This document shows, piece by piece, positions 33,889 to 44,308 of a stretch of 64,000 bases of DNA. A program made the position numbers and the translations under genes. The stretch covers positions 21,636 to 85,635 of the forward strand of contig JBGVCU010000037.1 of the NCBI GenBank assembly GCA_045119035.1. Reading direction: 5' to 3'. The notes beneath the pieces are model-generated. The model worked only from the letters and a program-made list of their open reading frames with translations. It did not search any database and had not been told where the DNA came from. The stretch is from CAYVQA01 sp045119035 (GTDB lineage: Bacteria; Bacillota_I; Bacilli_A; ML615J-28; CAG-313). Position 1 is the first letter of the stretch. Each line of letters opens with the position of its first letter.

Positions 33889-36099
33889 ATGAGTATTTAT
33901 TTTAAATGTCTTAAACTACTAATTTTAATTTCATTAATATGGGCCCTTGGAATATTTACAATTAAACTTCAACTAAAAGCAAATAATGAAAATAACTTCA
34001 ATGTTACAATAGATGATGAAGTAGAGTATGTCTTAGAAGAAAAAGTAAATAAAATCTTAACGAATAAAAATTATACAATATACATAACTAACAAAAATTC
34101 ATATCTATATGAAGAAGAATATATAAATTCTTTTAATGACTTGATTGTAGATTTTGAAGTTAGTGAATGTGTATATTTAATCACTGAAAATAAATTACTT
34201 AAATATAACTATAAATCAGTTAAAGAAATAACTTTTGAAAATGTTACTTTAAACGATATATTTATAGATAATAAATATATCTACTTATGTGGATCAAAAA
34301 ATAATGATTCAGTTTTTTATAAGTTAAATCAAAATTTAGATATACTTGATGAAATAGTGCTTGGAGGAGATAAATTTGAAACATTTATTAATATATATGT
34401 TTATAATAATGTTTACTACTTAGTTGGTCAAAAAGACAGTATTTCTAATAATAGTCCATTTAAAAATGTAGGTAAACCTGATACTTCTAAAATTTTTATG
34501 ATAATGTATTATGAAGATATTATTAATGAAGTTTATTTTAATACAACTACGTTATCTGAAAATCTAATAGATGTAATATTTAAAGACTATATTTATTTGT
34601 TACTAGATTCAAAAGAGATATTTAAATTAGATTATAATTTTAATGTTATACCTACTAAACAACTTGAATATGATTTTGATCATATTTTCGTGGATATAAA
34701 TTGCGATGTAGCTACTTATAAAATAAATAACAATAGTTTATTTATAAATAATTTATTAGTGAAAGAATTTGATTCATCTATTTTATATTTTGATACAGCT
34801 ATTAGTCCTATAGTTTATTGTATTGAAAATAGCAAAATATCTAAATATAATTTATTTATATATCAAATAATTAAAAACGAAGAACTTGTTTTAACAAAAG
34901 ATAATTTTGACTATAATACATTAAATAACTTAGAAATATATTCTCCATTTGAAAAACTTGAAAAAAGACTTCTAGAAAGTTCTATTTTAAATAAACAAGT
35001 TCACGGTACATATAATGTTTCTTATCAAATTAGAAGATCTAATAATAAATCATTTAATCTTGATGGAAAATTAACAATAAAGCCTTATATTAATATCATT
35101 AATAATGGTATATATAAAATTGGGAAAACATTATCTTTTTTTGGAAAAGCATATCTTAATGAAGTAGAAATCTTTAATGGACATGTATTAAGTGAAGAAG
35201 GAAATTATAAGTTAAAACTTTTTGATAATAATTTAAATCAAACAACTTACGAATTTAGTGTTATTGATAACTATTATAAAGATTGTGAAATAGTAGAATA
35301 TAAAACAGATTATGAAATCTTTCAAAATGATGTTGTTAGAATCTCACTTTTTATAAATAATTTTTCTAGTGAACAAATTAAAGAAATTATTGTTAATGAT
35401 AATATTTATACAAATTATGAAGTAATTGAAAACGAAATAATCATTTATTTATATCCAAAAAATTATTATGATATATCTAATTATTATTTAGATAAGATAA
35501 TTTTAGAAAATAATGAAGAAGTTCTAATTAATAAAAATATTACAATTAAAACATTAAAAACAAATCCAATTGTAACACTAAATCAATCAATGGATAATAA
35601 TAACATAATATTAGACTATGAAATTAGTGATTCTGATAAATCGATTATGTATTTAGAAACAAATATTTATTATAATGAAGAAAAATTTCAAACTATTGTT
35701 AACTATTTTAATAATGATGAAAATTTTATTTTAAACAATCTACCAAAAGAAAATTTAAAAATAGAACATTTATTAATATATCACACCGGAAAAAACAAAA
35801 AAACACTAAAACTAGCTGAATATAATATCGAGAAATTAAGAAAAGAAAATTTATTTGAGTTAACATATTTAGTTGATTCAAATTTAAATAAGGTAACTTT
35901 TAAATTAAATTATAAAAACTTAAAATTGACAAATTTACTTATTAATAATCAAAATATCCTAAATAATATAAATATTCCAAATATTTTAAATAATTTATCA
36001 ATTAATCATCTTGTTATTATTGGAAGTTTTATTGTGTTTAGTTTCAGTTTAATTATTCTTAAAATTAAACGTAAAAGAAAAACAAAACAAACTGACTAA
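33889..36099 (+). CDS. Putative surface protein, paralogue of the preceding gene
   Basis: This 736-residue protein has an N-terminal signal anchor (LLILISLIWALGIFTIKL) and a strand-rich propeller-like region (IYLCGSKNNDSVFYKLN, YYLVGQKDS). An HGTYNVSYQIRRSN segment follows, then an Ig-like module (YLNEVEIFNGHVLSEEGNYK) that lines up with the end of the upstream protein. A further ~250 residues and a C-terminal helix (LVIIGSFIVFSFSLIILKIK) complete it. The two neighbours are diverged tandem paralogues with the same order of parts; the second is about 90 residues longer. The function is unknown. Confidence 0.75.
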   Translation: MSIYFKCLKLLILISLIWALGIFTIKLQLKANNENNFNVTIDDEVEYVLEEKVNKILTNKNYTIYITNKNSYLYEEEYINSFNDLIVDFEVSECVYLITENKLLKYNYKSVKEITFENVTLNDIFIDNKYIYLCGSKNNDSVFYKLNQNLDILDEIVLGGDKFETFINIYVYNNVYYLVGQKDSISNNSPFKNVGKPDTSKIFMIMYYEDIINEVYFNTTTLSENLIDVIFKDYIYLLLDSKEIFKLDYNFNVIPTKQLEYDFDHIFVDINCDVATYKINNNSLFINNLLVKEFDSSILYFDTAISPIVYCIENSKISKYNLFIYQIIKNEELVLTKDNFDYNTLNNLEIYSPFEKLEKRLLESSILNKQVHGTYNVSYQIRRSNNKSFNLDGKLTIKPYINIINNGIYKIGKTLSFFGKAYLNEVEIFNGHVLSEEGNYKLKLFDNNLNQTTYEFSVIDNYYKDCEIVEYKTDYEIFQNDVVRISLFINNFSSEQIKEIIVNDNIYTNYEVIENEIIIYLYPKNYYDISNYYLDKIILENNEEVLINKNITIKTLKTNPIVTLNQSMDNNNIILDYEISDSDKSIMYLETNIYYNEEKFQTIVNYFNNDENFILNNLPKENLKIEHLLIYHTGKNKKTLKLAEYNIEKLRKENLFELTYLVDSNLNKVTFKLNYKNLKLTNLLINNQNILNNINIPNILNNLSINHLVIIGSFIVFSFSLIILKIKRKRKTKQTD

Positions 36100-36104
36100 A
36101 TTCA

Positions 36105-36133
36105 TTGAAAAATAAGGGCATATATGATATAAT
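36105..36133 (+). promoter_or_regulatory. Promoter of dnaE
   Basis: TTGAAA (36105-36110) and TATAAT (36128-36133) are 17 bp apart, with an extended TGA. Confidence 0.78.
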
Positions 36134-36170
36134 AGTTAAAAGGTTTTTGGGTTAAAAAGTTGGTGATATT

Positions 36171-39149
36171 TTGAAATATATAAATCTATATTTACAAAGT
36201 GAATATTCTTTTTTACAAAGCACTATAAAAATAAAGAATCTTATTAAATTCGGTAAAGAAAATAATGTTAAGGCACTTGCAATTACTGATGATAATATGT
36301 ATGGTGTTTGTAAATTTTACAGTGAATGTATTAAAAATGATATAAAGCCTATTATTGGTTTAAAGATCAAATGTCATTATCAAAATACATATTTTGATGT
36401 TTTAGTTTACGCTAAAAATAACTATGGGTACAATGAGTTATTAGTACTTTCATCAACTTTAAAAATAAAAAACTTTATAACACTTGATGTTTTAAAAAAA
36501 TATTCAACTAACTTAATAATTGTATTACCAATAAATGATTACAATAATTTATACTTATATAATCAAGTGTCTTTTAATAATGATACATATATTGGTTTAC
36601 TTAAACAAAATTTTTTAAATAATGAAGAATACCTAAAAACTATTAATTATATAAATCAAAATAATTTAAAAGCTTTACCACTTAGTAAAGTAAATTGTAT
36701 TATTAGTAGTGAAACAAAAGCAATTAATTTTTTAAATAAGTTAAATAAAAGTGAATTAACAAACATTCCAAACCCTTTATTTAAAGATGAAGACTTTGTT
36801 AATTTATTTAAAGATTATCCAAATCTTTTACTTAATAATGAAAAAATAATAAATGATTGTAATGTTACATTATCATTTGATAAATATTATTTCCCTAAGT
36901 ATAAAACAATTGATGACTCTTTTGTAGATTCTTTAGAATATTTAAGATCTCTTAGTTTAAAAGGATTACAAAAAAGATTATTAAATACTAATAAAAATGC
37001 TCATGCTTATCTTGATAGATTAAATTATGAACTTGATGTTATTAATAAAATGGGATTTAATGATTATTTTTTAATCATTTGGGATTTAATTAAATTTGCG
37101 AAAAAAGAAAAAATAATGGTAGGACCAGGACGTGGTAGTGCTGTAGCTAGTTTAGTTTCTTATTCACTTGGAATTACAGATATTGACCCACTAGAATATG
37201 GTTTAATTTTTGAAAGATTTTTGAACTTAGAAAGGGTTTCAATGCCTGATATAGATATTGATTTTCAAGATGATAGAAGAGAAGAAGTAATTAAATATTG
37301 TCAATCTCGTTATAAAGATGATCATGTTGCGCAAATTATTACCTTTTCTTCATATGGAGCAAAACAAGCGCTAAATGATGTTTCAAATGCTTTACAATTA
37401 TCAGAGGTTAGAGCAAATCAAATTAATAAATATTTATTACCACTTATTGAAAATGATTATTCAATAAAAGAAGCAATTGATTCTTCAAATGAATTAAAAG
37501 CCTTAATGAATTATCAAGATATTAAAGATGTATTAGAAATTTCATCAGTTATTGAAGGCCTTCCAAAAAATAAATCAACACATGCCTCAGGTGTTGTTGT
37601 TGCCCCAGATAAGCTTGTTAAATATGTTCCAGTTGAAAAAGGATTACAAGATTTATTACAAACACAATATAGTGGAACAGATTTAGAAAAATTAGGATTA
37701 TTAAAAATAGATTTTTTAGGTCTACATAATTTAAGTGTCTTATCTAAATGTATTAATTTAATTAAAGAAAATAATCCTGATTTTGCCTTACCAAAAGAAT
37801 TTAATGATAAAGCTACATATGAACTATTATCAAATGGATTAACTCAAGGTATCTTTCAACTTGAAAAAACAAGTATGAAAAATACTCTTAAGAAAATTTC
37901 AATTAATTCTTTTAACGATCTAATTCAAGCTCTTGCTTTAAATAGACCAGGAACAATGGATTTAATACCGTTATATGCAGATAGAAAATTTGGAAAAGAA
38001 AAGATTACATATCTAAATAAAGATTTAGAACCAATTTTAAAAGAAACATTAGGTATTATTTTATATCAAGAACAAATATTACAAATTGCTGTAAAATTTG
38101 CTGGTTTTAGTTATGGTAGAGCTGATATTTTAAGACGCGCTGTATCTAAAAAGAATAAAGAATTAATGGAATCAATGAAAGAAGAATTTATTAATGGTTC
38201 TATTAAAAATGGCTATTTAGAAACAGAAGCTACTAAAATATTTAATTATATTGAAGAATTTGCAAATTATGGATTTAATAAATGTCACTCTGTTGCTTAT
38301 TCTTATGTTGCATATATTCAAGCATTTCTAAAAACTAATTATCCTGCTGAGTTTTATGCTACAATGTTTGATGATGCAACTGGTGATGATGAAAAAATAA
38401 GTTTCTTTTATAAAGAGGCATTAAGTAGAAATATAATTATTCATATGCCTCATTTAAAATATTCAAAAGATATTTGTCGTGTTAAAAACGGTCAAATTTT
38501 ATTAGGTTTAAATTTTATTAAAGGAATTAATTCTAATATTATTAAATCATTATTAAATCTAACTGATGTTAATAGTTATTCTGATTTTGTTATTAAAACA
38601 AAAGATTTTATTACATTAAAAGAAATCGAAAAACTAATCTATTCATCTTGTTTAGATTGCTTTGATTTAACAAAAAAAGCAATGATTGAAAGTTATCAAG
38701 CTCTTTTATCAAGAGAAAAATACTTACATATCAAATCATTAAAACCACTTGAATATACTAATGAAGAATATAGTTATGATATATTACTTGAAAAAGAAAA
38801 GAGTGTGTTTGGATTTAATATTAAATATAACTTCTTTAATCAATATGCTTACTTATATCCAAAATATAATTTAAAGAAAATTAAAGATCTTACATTTATT
38901 CCAGGTAGAAATAATTTTGTATCTACAATGGGAATTATAGAACAAATAAGAGAAATAAAAACAAAGAAAGATGAAACTATGGCTTTTGGAACAATTAGTG
39001 ATGATTTAAATGAAATGGAAATTGTTTTATTCCCAAGAGTATATGATTCATTAAATTTAGAAATTAATAAAATATATATATTAAATGGAGAAATCCAAAA
39101 TCAAAATAACATTCTACAATTAGTTGTAAATAGAATAGAAAAAATCTAG
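36171..39149 (+). CDS. dnaE: DNA polymerase III alpha subunit (DnaE type)
   Basis: This is a 992-residue C-family replicative polymerase. The N-terminal PHP domain is present but its metal ligands look lost: the usual H-x-H-S/T-x-YS start reads YLQSEYSFLQS, and TDH reads TDDN. The palm has GPGRGSAVASLVSYSLG and the catalytic PDIDIDF (Asp at about 360 and 362), with a third Asp further on. The fingers, the helix-hairpin-helix region and a C-terminal OB fold (GIIEQIREIKTKKDETMAFG) follow. It is short compared with E. coli DnaE (1160), as is usual for Bacilli. The start is TTG at 36171 after GGTGAT. In Bacilli this enzyme extends RNA primers beside PolC. Confidence 0.95.
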   Translation: MKYINLYLQSEYSFLQSTIKIKNLIKFGKENNVKALAITDDNMYGVCKFYSECIKNDIKPIIGLKIKCHYQNTYFDVLVYAKNNYGYNELLVLSSTLKIKNFITLDVLKKYSTNLIIVLPINDYNNLYLYNQVSFNNDTYIGLLKQNFLNNEEYLKTINYINQNNLKALPLSKVNCIISSETKAINFLNKLNKSELTNIPNPLFKDEDFVNLFKDYPNLLLNNEKIINDCNVTLSFDKYYFPKYKTIDDSFVDSLEYLRSLSLKGLQKRLLNTNKNAHAYLDRLNYELDVINKMGFNDYFLIIWDLIKFAKKEKIMVGPGRGSAVASLVSYSLGITDIDPLEYGLIFERFLNLERVSMPDIDIDFQDDRREEVIKYCQSRYKDDHVAQIITFSSYGAKQALNDVSNALQLSEVRANQINKYLLPLIENDYSIKEAIDSSNELKALMNYQDIKDVLEISSVIEGLPKNKSTHASGVVVAPDKLVKYVPVEKGLQDLLQTQYSGTDLEKLGLLKIDFLGLHNLSVLSKCINLIKENNPDFALPKEFNDKATYELLSNGLTQGIFQLEKTSMKNTLKKISINSFNDLIQALALNRPGTMDLIPLYADRKFGKEKITYLNKDLEPILKETLGIILYQEQILQIAVKFAGFSYGRADILRRAVSKKNKELMESMKEEFINGSIKNGYLETEATKIFNYIEEFANYGFNKCHSVAYSYVAYIQAFLKTNYPAEFYATMFDDATGDDEKISFFYKEALSRNIIIHMPHLKYSKDICRVKNGQILLGLNFIKGINSNIIKSLLNLTDVNSYSDFVIKTKDFITLKEIEKLIYSSCLDCFDLTKKAMIESYQALLSREKYLHIKSLKPLEYTNEEYSYDILLEKEKSVFGFNIKYNFFNQYAYLYPKYNLKKIKDLTFIPGRNNFVSTMGIIEQIREIKTKKDETMAFGTISDDLNEMEIVLFPRVYDSLNLEINKIYILNGEIQNQNNILQLVVNRIEKI

Positions 39150-39158
39150 GAGGAAGTT

Positions 39159-40022
39159 ATGCCAATTTTATGTTTTGATATCGGTGGAACTGATATTAAG
39201 TACGGAATAGTAGAAAATGAAGTAATTTTAGAAAAAGGATCAATGCCAACAAATCCTTATCTAGGACAAGAAAATGTTTCTAATAGATTATTAGAAGTTA
39301 CAAAAGAATTTCAAAAGAAATATGAAATTGAAGGTGTTGGAATTAGTGTTGCTGGATGCGTAGACTTTAATTATGCAAAAGTTATTGCAGGACCTGAAAG
39401 TATTCCTGAATTTAATAACTGGGATTTTAGAGAAGTTTTTGGAAAGCTTGGATTAAAAGCAGTTGCTGATAATGATGTTAACTGTTTTGGTGTTGCAGAA
39501 GGTAAAAGTGGTGCTGCAGTTAAATTTAATAATTTCTTAACAATGACAGTTGGTACTGGTATTGGTGGTGCAATTGTTTTAAATGGTGAAATGTGGCGAG
39601 GATTAAATTTCCAAGCTGCAGAATTTGGGCGTATGTTAATTGAAGGTGGAAAATATGAAGCACAAGCTGCTACAAGTGCCTTAGTAAGAAGTGCTCGTAT
39701 TGCAGGTCTTACTGCTGGTAACGGTCTTGATGTATTTGCTTTATATGATGAAAAAAATCCAATTGCTGTTAAAGTTGTTACAGAATTTTATCATAAACTT
39801 GCTCTAGGAATTGCTAATTTAGTATATATCTTTAATCCTGAGGCTATTATTATTGGTGGTGGAATTTCTAATAGAAAAACATTCGCTACTGAACTTAAAA
39901 AGGAATTAAAGAAAATTATGGTTCCAGCTTTCTATGATACAGTTAAAATCTATAATGCTGCATATAAAAATGATGGTGGTATTATGGGTGCATATTACAA
40001 CTATTTAGATGTATATAAATAG
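39159..40022 (+). CDS. ROK-family sugar kinase
   Basis: This 287-residue protein begins with the phosphate loop DIGGTDIKYGIVE and has VADNDVNCFGVAEGKSG and TVGTGIGGAIVLNGEMWRG, which are ROK features. The zinc-binding C-x-C-G-x-x-G-C-x-E motif of NagC/Mlc-type repressors and many ROK kinases is missing after EFGRMLIEGG. There is no DNA-binding domain, so this is a kinase, perhaps for glucose or a beta-glucoside. AGGAGG precedes the ATG. It leads a sugar-phosphate cluster with phosphohexomutase and pgi. Confidence 0.88.
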   Translation: MPILCFDIGGTDIKYGIVENEVILEKGSMPTNPYLGQENVSNRLLEVTKEFQKKYEIEGVGISVAGCVDFNYAKVIAGPESIPEFNNWDFREVFGKLGLKAVADNDVNCFGVAEGKSGAAVKFNNFLTMTVGTGIGGAIVLNGEMWRGLNFQAAEFGRMLIEGGKYEAQAATSALVRSARIAGLTAGNGLDVFALYDEKNPIAVKVVTEFYHKLALGIANLVYIFNPEAIIIGGGISNRKTFATELKKELKKIMVPAFYDTVKIYNAAYKNDGGIMGAYYNYLDVYK

Positions 40023-40034
40023 AAGGATATATAT

Positions 40035-41744
40035 ATGAATCAAGAAATATTAACAAAAATAAATTTATGGAAAAATGAACCATCTTTAGATGATGAGCTA
40101 AGATGCGAACTTGATAGTTTAGATGATGCTTCTTTATATGATGCATTTTATAAAGATATTGAGTTTGGTACTGGTGGTCTTCGTGGTATTCTTGGAGTTG
40201 GTTCAAACAGAATGAATAAATATATTATTGCTAAAGCTACAAAAGGATTTGTTGATTACTTATTATCAAGATATCCTAATTGCCAAAATCAAGGTGTTGT
40301 TATTTCTTATGATTGTCGTCATAAATCACAAGATTTTGCAAAAATGGCTTCAAGTATTATTGCTGCAACTGGTACAAAAGTATATATGTTTAGTGCCTTA
40401 CGTCCTACTCCAGAGTTAAGTTTTGCTGTAAGACATTTAAATTGTTGTGGTGGTATTATGATTACTGCAAGTCATAATCCTTCTGTATATAATGGTTACA
40501 AAGTGTATGATCACTTAGGATGTCAATTAATTCCTGAAGAAGCTGATAAAGTAATTAATTTAATCAATAATATTGAAGATATATTCTCAATTAAAGGAAT
40601 TGATTTTGAAGAAGGAGTTAAAAAAGGTTTAATTAATGTAATTGATAATGAAGTAGATGAAGCTTTCCTAAATGCATGCAGAAAAGTACAAGTACAAAAA
40701 TTATCAAATGAAGTAAAACAAGATTTAAAAATTGTATTAACTCCACTTCATGGAACTGCATCAGTTTCACTTCCTACTTTATTAAAAACTGAAGGATACA
40801 ATATCGAAGTTGTTGAAGAACAAATGGTAGCTGATCCTAACTTCTCAACAGTACCTTCTCCAAATCCGGAAAATAAATCAGCTTTTGAATATGCTGAAAA
40901 ATTAGGTCATAAAGTAAATGCAGATTTATTAATTGCAACTGACCCAGATGCAGATAGAATGGGAATAGCTGTCTTATTAAAAGATGGTACTTATAAATAT
41001 TTAACTGGTAACCAAACAGGTGCTATTCTTATTGATTACTTAGCTAAATATCGTAATATTAATAAAAAAGGTGTTGTATTAAACACTATTGTTACATCAA
41101 ATTCTGGTAAAGCTATTTGTGATTATCATAATTTAGAATTAGTTCAAACTTTAACTGGTTTTAAATTTATTGGTGAGCAAATGAGTTATTTAGAAAATAG
41201 TGATGAAAAAGAATTTTTCTTTGGTTATGAAGAAAGTTATGGATATGTTGCTATTGATACTGTAAGAGATAAAGATTCACTTCAATCAACATTGCTTCTT
41301 TCTGAAGTTGCAGCATATTATAAGAGTGTTGGAAAAACACTTGTAGATGTATTAAACGATATCTATTCAGAAATCGGATATTATGAAGAAGATTTAATGA
41401 ACATTTATATGGAAGGTGAATCAGGTTCTAAAAAAATTGAACAAATTGTTAGATACTTCCAAAAGAATCATTTAGAAGAGATTGCGAATAAAAAAGTTTC
41501 TATTATTGAAGACTATGATTTAAGTTTAAGATATACTTCTAGTAAAAAAGAAGCTATTTCTTTACCTAAATCATTAGTAATTAAATATATCTTTGATGAT
41601 GGTGGATGGTTTGTATTTAGACCATCAGGAACTGAACCTAAATTAAAAATATATATTTCACTAAAAGGAAATACTAAAGAGGATGCAAGAAACGCTGTAC
41701 AAGAATTAAAAGCAGCATTAAACAAAATTATTGAAATTATTTAG
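40035..41744 (+). CDS. pgcA: Phosphoglucomutase/phosphomannomutase
   Basis: This 569-residue alpha-D-phosphohexomutase interconverts glucose 1- and 6-phosphate (or mannose phosphates) and so feeds wall and polysaccharide precursor synthesis. Visible motifs are GTGGLRGILGVGSNRMN near residue 45, the active-site serine loop TASHNPSVYNGYK (Ser about 146), the metal loop DPDADRMGI, the sugar loop GYEESYGY, and the phosphate-binding RPSGTEPK near the C-terminus. AGAAGG lies before the ATG, and only eight bases separate it from pgi. Confidence 0.95.
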   Translation: MNQEILTKINLWKNEPSLDDELRCELDSLDDASLYDAFYKDIEFGTGGLRGILGVGSNRMNKYIIAKATKGFVDYLLSRYPNCQNQGVVISYDCRHKSQDFAKMASSIIAATGTKVYMFSALRPTPELSFAVRHLNCCGGIMITASHNPSVYNGYKVYDHLGCQLIPEEADKVINLINNIEDIFSIKGIDFEEGVKKGLINVIDNEVDEAFLNACRKVQVQKLSNEVKQDLKIVLTPLHGTASVSLPTLLKTEGYNIEVVEEQMVADPNFSTVPSPNPENKSAFEYAEKLGHKVNADLLIATDPDADRMGIAVLLKDGTYKYLTGNQTGAILIDYLAKYRNINKKGVVLNTIVTSNSGKAICDYHNLELVQTLTGFKFIGEQMSYLENSDEKEFFFGYEESYGYVAIDTVRDKDSLQSTLLLSEVAAYYKSVGKTLVDVLNDIYSEIGYYEEDLMNIYMEGESGSKKIEQIVRYFQKNHLEEIANKKVSIIEDYDLSLRYTSSKKEAISLPKSLVIKYIFDDGGWFVFRPSGTEPKLKIYISLKGNTKEDARNAVQELKAALNKIIEII

Positions 41745-41752
41745 AGGTCAAC

Positions 41753-43087
41753 ATGAGTAAAATCACATTAAATTATAAAAATGTATTATCACATATTAGT
41801 GAAGAATCAATTAAACAAAATACATTAAATGTATTAGAAGCTAAAAATACATTAATCAATAAATCTGGACTTGGAAATGATTTTTTAGGATGGTTAAGAT
41901 ATCCTGAAAATTATGACAAAGAAGAATTTTCAAGAATTATTGCAGCTTCTGAAAAAATTAAAAAAGATAGCGATGTATTAGTTGTAATCGGTATTGGTGG
42001 ATCATATCTTGGAGCACTTGCTGTTTTAGAAGTTTTAAAAAGTTATTTTCCAACTAATAAAGGTTTAGAAGTAATTTTTGTTGGACATACATTATCACCA
42101 ACATATACACAAGATTTACTTGATTATGTAAAAGATAAAGATTTCTCAATTAACGTTATTTCAAAATCAGGTACTACTACTGAACCTGCAATAGCATTTA
42201 GATTATTTAAAGAACTTTTAACTGAAAAATATGGTGAAGGTGCAAAAGATAGAATCTATGCTACAACAGATGCTAAAAAAGGAGCTCTTAGAACTCTAGC
42301 AAATAACCAAGGATATGAAACATTTATTGTTCCAGATGATGTTGGAGGAAGATATTCTGTATTTACTGCAGTAGGTTTACTTCCAATTGCATGTAGTGGA
42401 GTTGATATTAATGTTTTAATGAATGGTGCAAAAGATGCAATGGATGATTGCTATAATGAAGGTTATGAATTAAATGGAGCATTACAATATGCTAACGTTC
42501 GTGACTTAATGGCAAAAGAATTAAATAAAACAGTTGAAATCCAAGTTACTTATGAACCAAAATTAAGATATATTAGTGAATGGTGGAAACAACTTTATGG
42601 TGAATCTGAAGGAAAAGACTTCAAAGGTATCTTACCTTACAATTTAGTATATTCAACAGATTTACACTCTTTAGGACAATATGTTCAAGAAGGACAAAGA
42701 ACTATGTTTGAAACAATTTTAAATGTAGTTGAATCTCCTAGAAATATTACATTAACAACTGAAGAAAGTAACCTAGATGGTTTAAATTATTTAGCTGGTA
42801 AAACATTAGACGATGTTAATAAATGTGCAATGAATGGTACAATTTTAGCTCATGTTGATGGTGGAGTACCTAACATGGTTCTTGATTTACCAAAACTTGA
42901 TACATATCATATTGGATATTTATTATATTTCTTTATGTTTAGCTGTGGTGTATCTTGTTATTTAACAGGAGTTAATCCATTTAATCAACCTGGTGTTGAA
43001 AGTTATAAACGTAATATGTTTGCGTTACTTGGAAAACCAGGATTTGAAGATTTAGCTAAAGAATTAAATCAAAGATTAAATAAATAA
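41753..43087 (+). CDS. pgi: Glucose-6-phosphate isomerase
   Basis: Pgi interconverts glucose 6-phosphate and fructose 6-phosphate. The 444-residue protein is the short bacterial type. It shows VIGIGGSYLGA, the SIS motif SKSGTTTEPAIAFR, the PGI signature GGRYSVFTAVGLLP and FNQPGVESYK with the catalytic Lys. The TAA stop overlaps the start of tgt by one base. Confidence 0.97.
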   Translation: MSKITLNYKNVLSHISEESIKQNTLNVLEAKNTLINKSGLGNDFLGWLRYPENYDKEEFSRIIAASEKIKKDSDVLVVIGIGGSYLGALAVLEVLKSYFPTNKGLEVIFVGHTLSPTYTQDLLDYVKDKDFSINVISKSGTTTEPAIAFRLFKELLTEKYGEGAKDRIYATTDAKKGALRTLANNQGYETFIVPDDVGGRYSVFTAVGLLPIACSGVDINVLMNGAKDAMDDCYNEGYELNGALQYANVRDLMAKELNKTVEIQVTYEPKLRYISEWWKQLYGESEGKDFKGILPYNLVYSTDLHSLGQYVQEGQRTMFETILNVVESPRNITLTTEESNLDGLNYLAGKTLDDVNKCAMNGTILAHVDGGVPNMVLDLPKLDTYHIGYLLYFFMFSCGVSCYLTGVNPFNQPGVESYKRNMFALLGKPGFEDLAKELNQRLNK

Positions 43088-44226
43088 TGAATAAACCTAT
43101 TAAATATACATTATTAAAAGAAGACAAAAGAACTGCTGCAAGATTAGGTATTATTGAAACACCTCATTCAAAAATCGAAACACCTATTTTTATGCCTGTT
43201 GGTACACAAGCTACAGTTAAGACTTTAACTAAAGAAGAACTAGAGGCATCTGGTGCACAAATAATTTTAGGTAATACATATCACTTATGGTGTCAACCTG
43301 GAGAAGATATTGTTGAAGAAGCTGGTGGACTTCACAAGTTTATGAATTGGGAACGCTCAATTTTAACTGATTCTGGAGGATTCCAAGTATTTTCACTTGC
43401 AAAACTTCGTGACATTAAAGAAGAAGGAGTTACTTTTAAACATCACAAAAGTGGTAAAAAGCTATTCTTATCACCTGAAATTGCAATAAATGTTCAAAAT
43501 AGTTTAGGAAGCGACATTATGATGAGTTTCGATGAATGTCCTCCTTATCCTTGTACTGAAAGCTATATGCAAAAGTCTGTTGAACGTACTTTACGTTGGG
43601 CTGTTCGTGGTCAAAATGCACATAAAAATCCTTCTACTCAAGGATTATTTGGTATTGTTCAAGGTGGTGACTATGAACATATTAGAAAATTCTGTGCAAA
43701 AGAATTAGTAGATATGGATTTTTCAGGATATTCAGTAGGTGGAACAAGTGTTGGTGAACCTAAAGAAGTTCAAAATAGAGCACTTGATTGGGTATGTCCA
43801 ATTCTTCCAAAAGATAAACCAAGATACTTAATGGGTGTTGGATCACCTGGTGCCATTTTAGATGCTGTTGAACGTGGTATTGATATGTTTGACTGTGTAC
43901 TACCTACTCGTATTGCACGTCACTCTGCAGCAATGACTTCACGTGGTAGAATCATTCTTAAAAATAAAGAATTTGAAAGAGATTTTACACCACTTGATCA
44001 TGAATGCGACTGTTATACATGTAAAAACTATACAAGAGCATACCTAAGACATTTAGTTAAAGCTGAAGAAATATTAGGTGCAAGACTTATTACTATTCAT
44101 AATATCCATTTCTTACTTAAATTTATGGAAAATATTCGTCAAGCTATTAAAGAAGATCGTTTCTTAGAATTTAAAGAAGAATTCTATGAAAAATATGGAC
44201 TTAATAATAGTGATAAAGATTTCTAG
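43087..44226 (+). CDS. tgt: tRNA-guanine transglycosylase
   Basis: Tgt swaps guanine 34 of GUN-anticodon tRNAs for preQ1, which is then built into queuosine. Motifs are LTDSGGFQVFSL, FGIVQGGDYEHIR, GGTSVGEPKE and the zinc site with C-x-C-x-x-C (HECDCYTCKNYTRAYLRHL). It is full length at 379 residues and translationally coupled to pgi. It fits functionally with the preQ1 riboswitch and queT at 50.4 kb. That pairing suggests preQ1 is scavenged, though de novo genes could lie elsewhere. Confidence 0.97.
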   Translation: MNKPIKYTLLKEDKRTAARLGIIETPHSKIETPIFMPVGTQATVKTLTKEELEASGAQIILGNTYHLWCQPGEDIVEEAGGLHKFMNWERSILTDSGGFQVFSLAKLRDIKEEGVTFKHHKSGKKLFLSPEIAINVQNSLGSDIMMSFDECPPYPCTESYMQKSVERTLRWAVRGQNAHKNPSTQGLFGIVQGGDYEHIRKFCAKELVDMDFSGYSVGGTSVGEPKEVQNRALDWVCPILPKDKPRYLMGVGSPGAILDAVERGIDMFDCVLPTRIARHSAAMTSRGRIILKNKEFERDFTPLDHECDCYTCKNYTRAYLRHLVKAEEILGARLITIHNIHFLLKFMENIRQAIKEDRFLEFKEEFYEKYGLNNSDKDF

Positions 44227-44236
44227 AATAAAAGTT

Positions 44237-44263
44237 AAAGACTGCAATTGCAGTCTTTTTATT
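44237..44263 (+). terminator. Intrinsic terminator after tgt
   Basis: A 9-bp perfect stem (44237-44245 with 44250-44258) ends in TTTTTATTA. Confidence 0.85.
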
Positions 44264-44308
44264 ATGTATTTTATAAAATAAATTTCATATAATTATTTAG
44301 GTGAATAT

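Noticed and set aside
39159..40022. NagC/XylR-type repressor for the ROK protein
   Set aside because: There is no N-terminal helix-turn-helix; the protein begins at the kinase phosphate loop.
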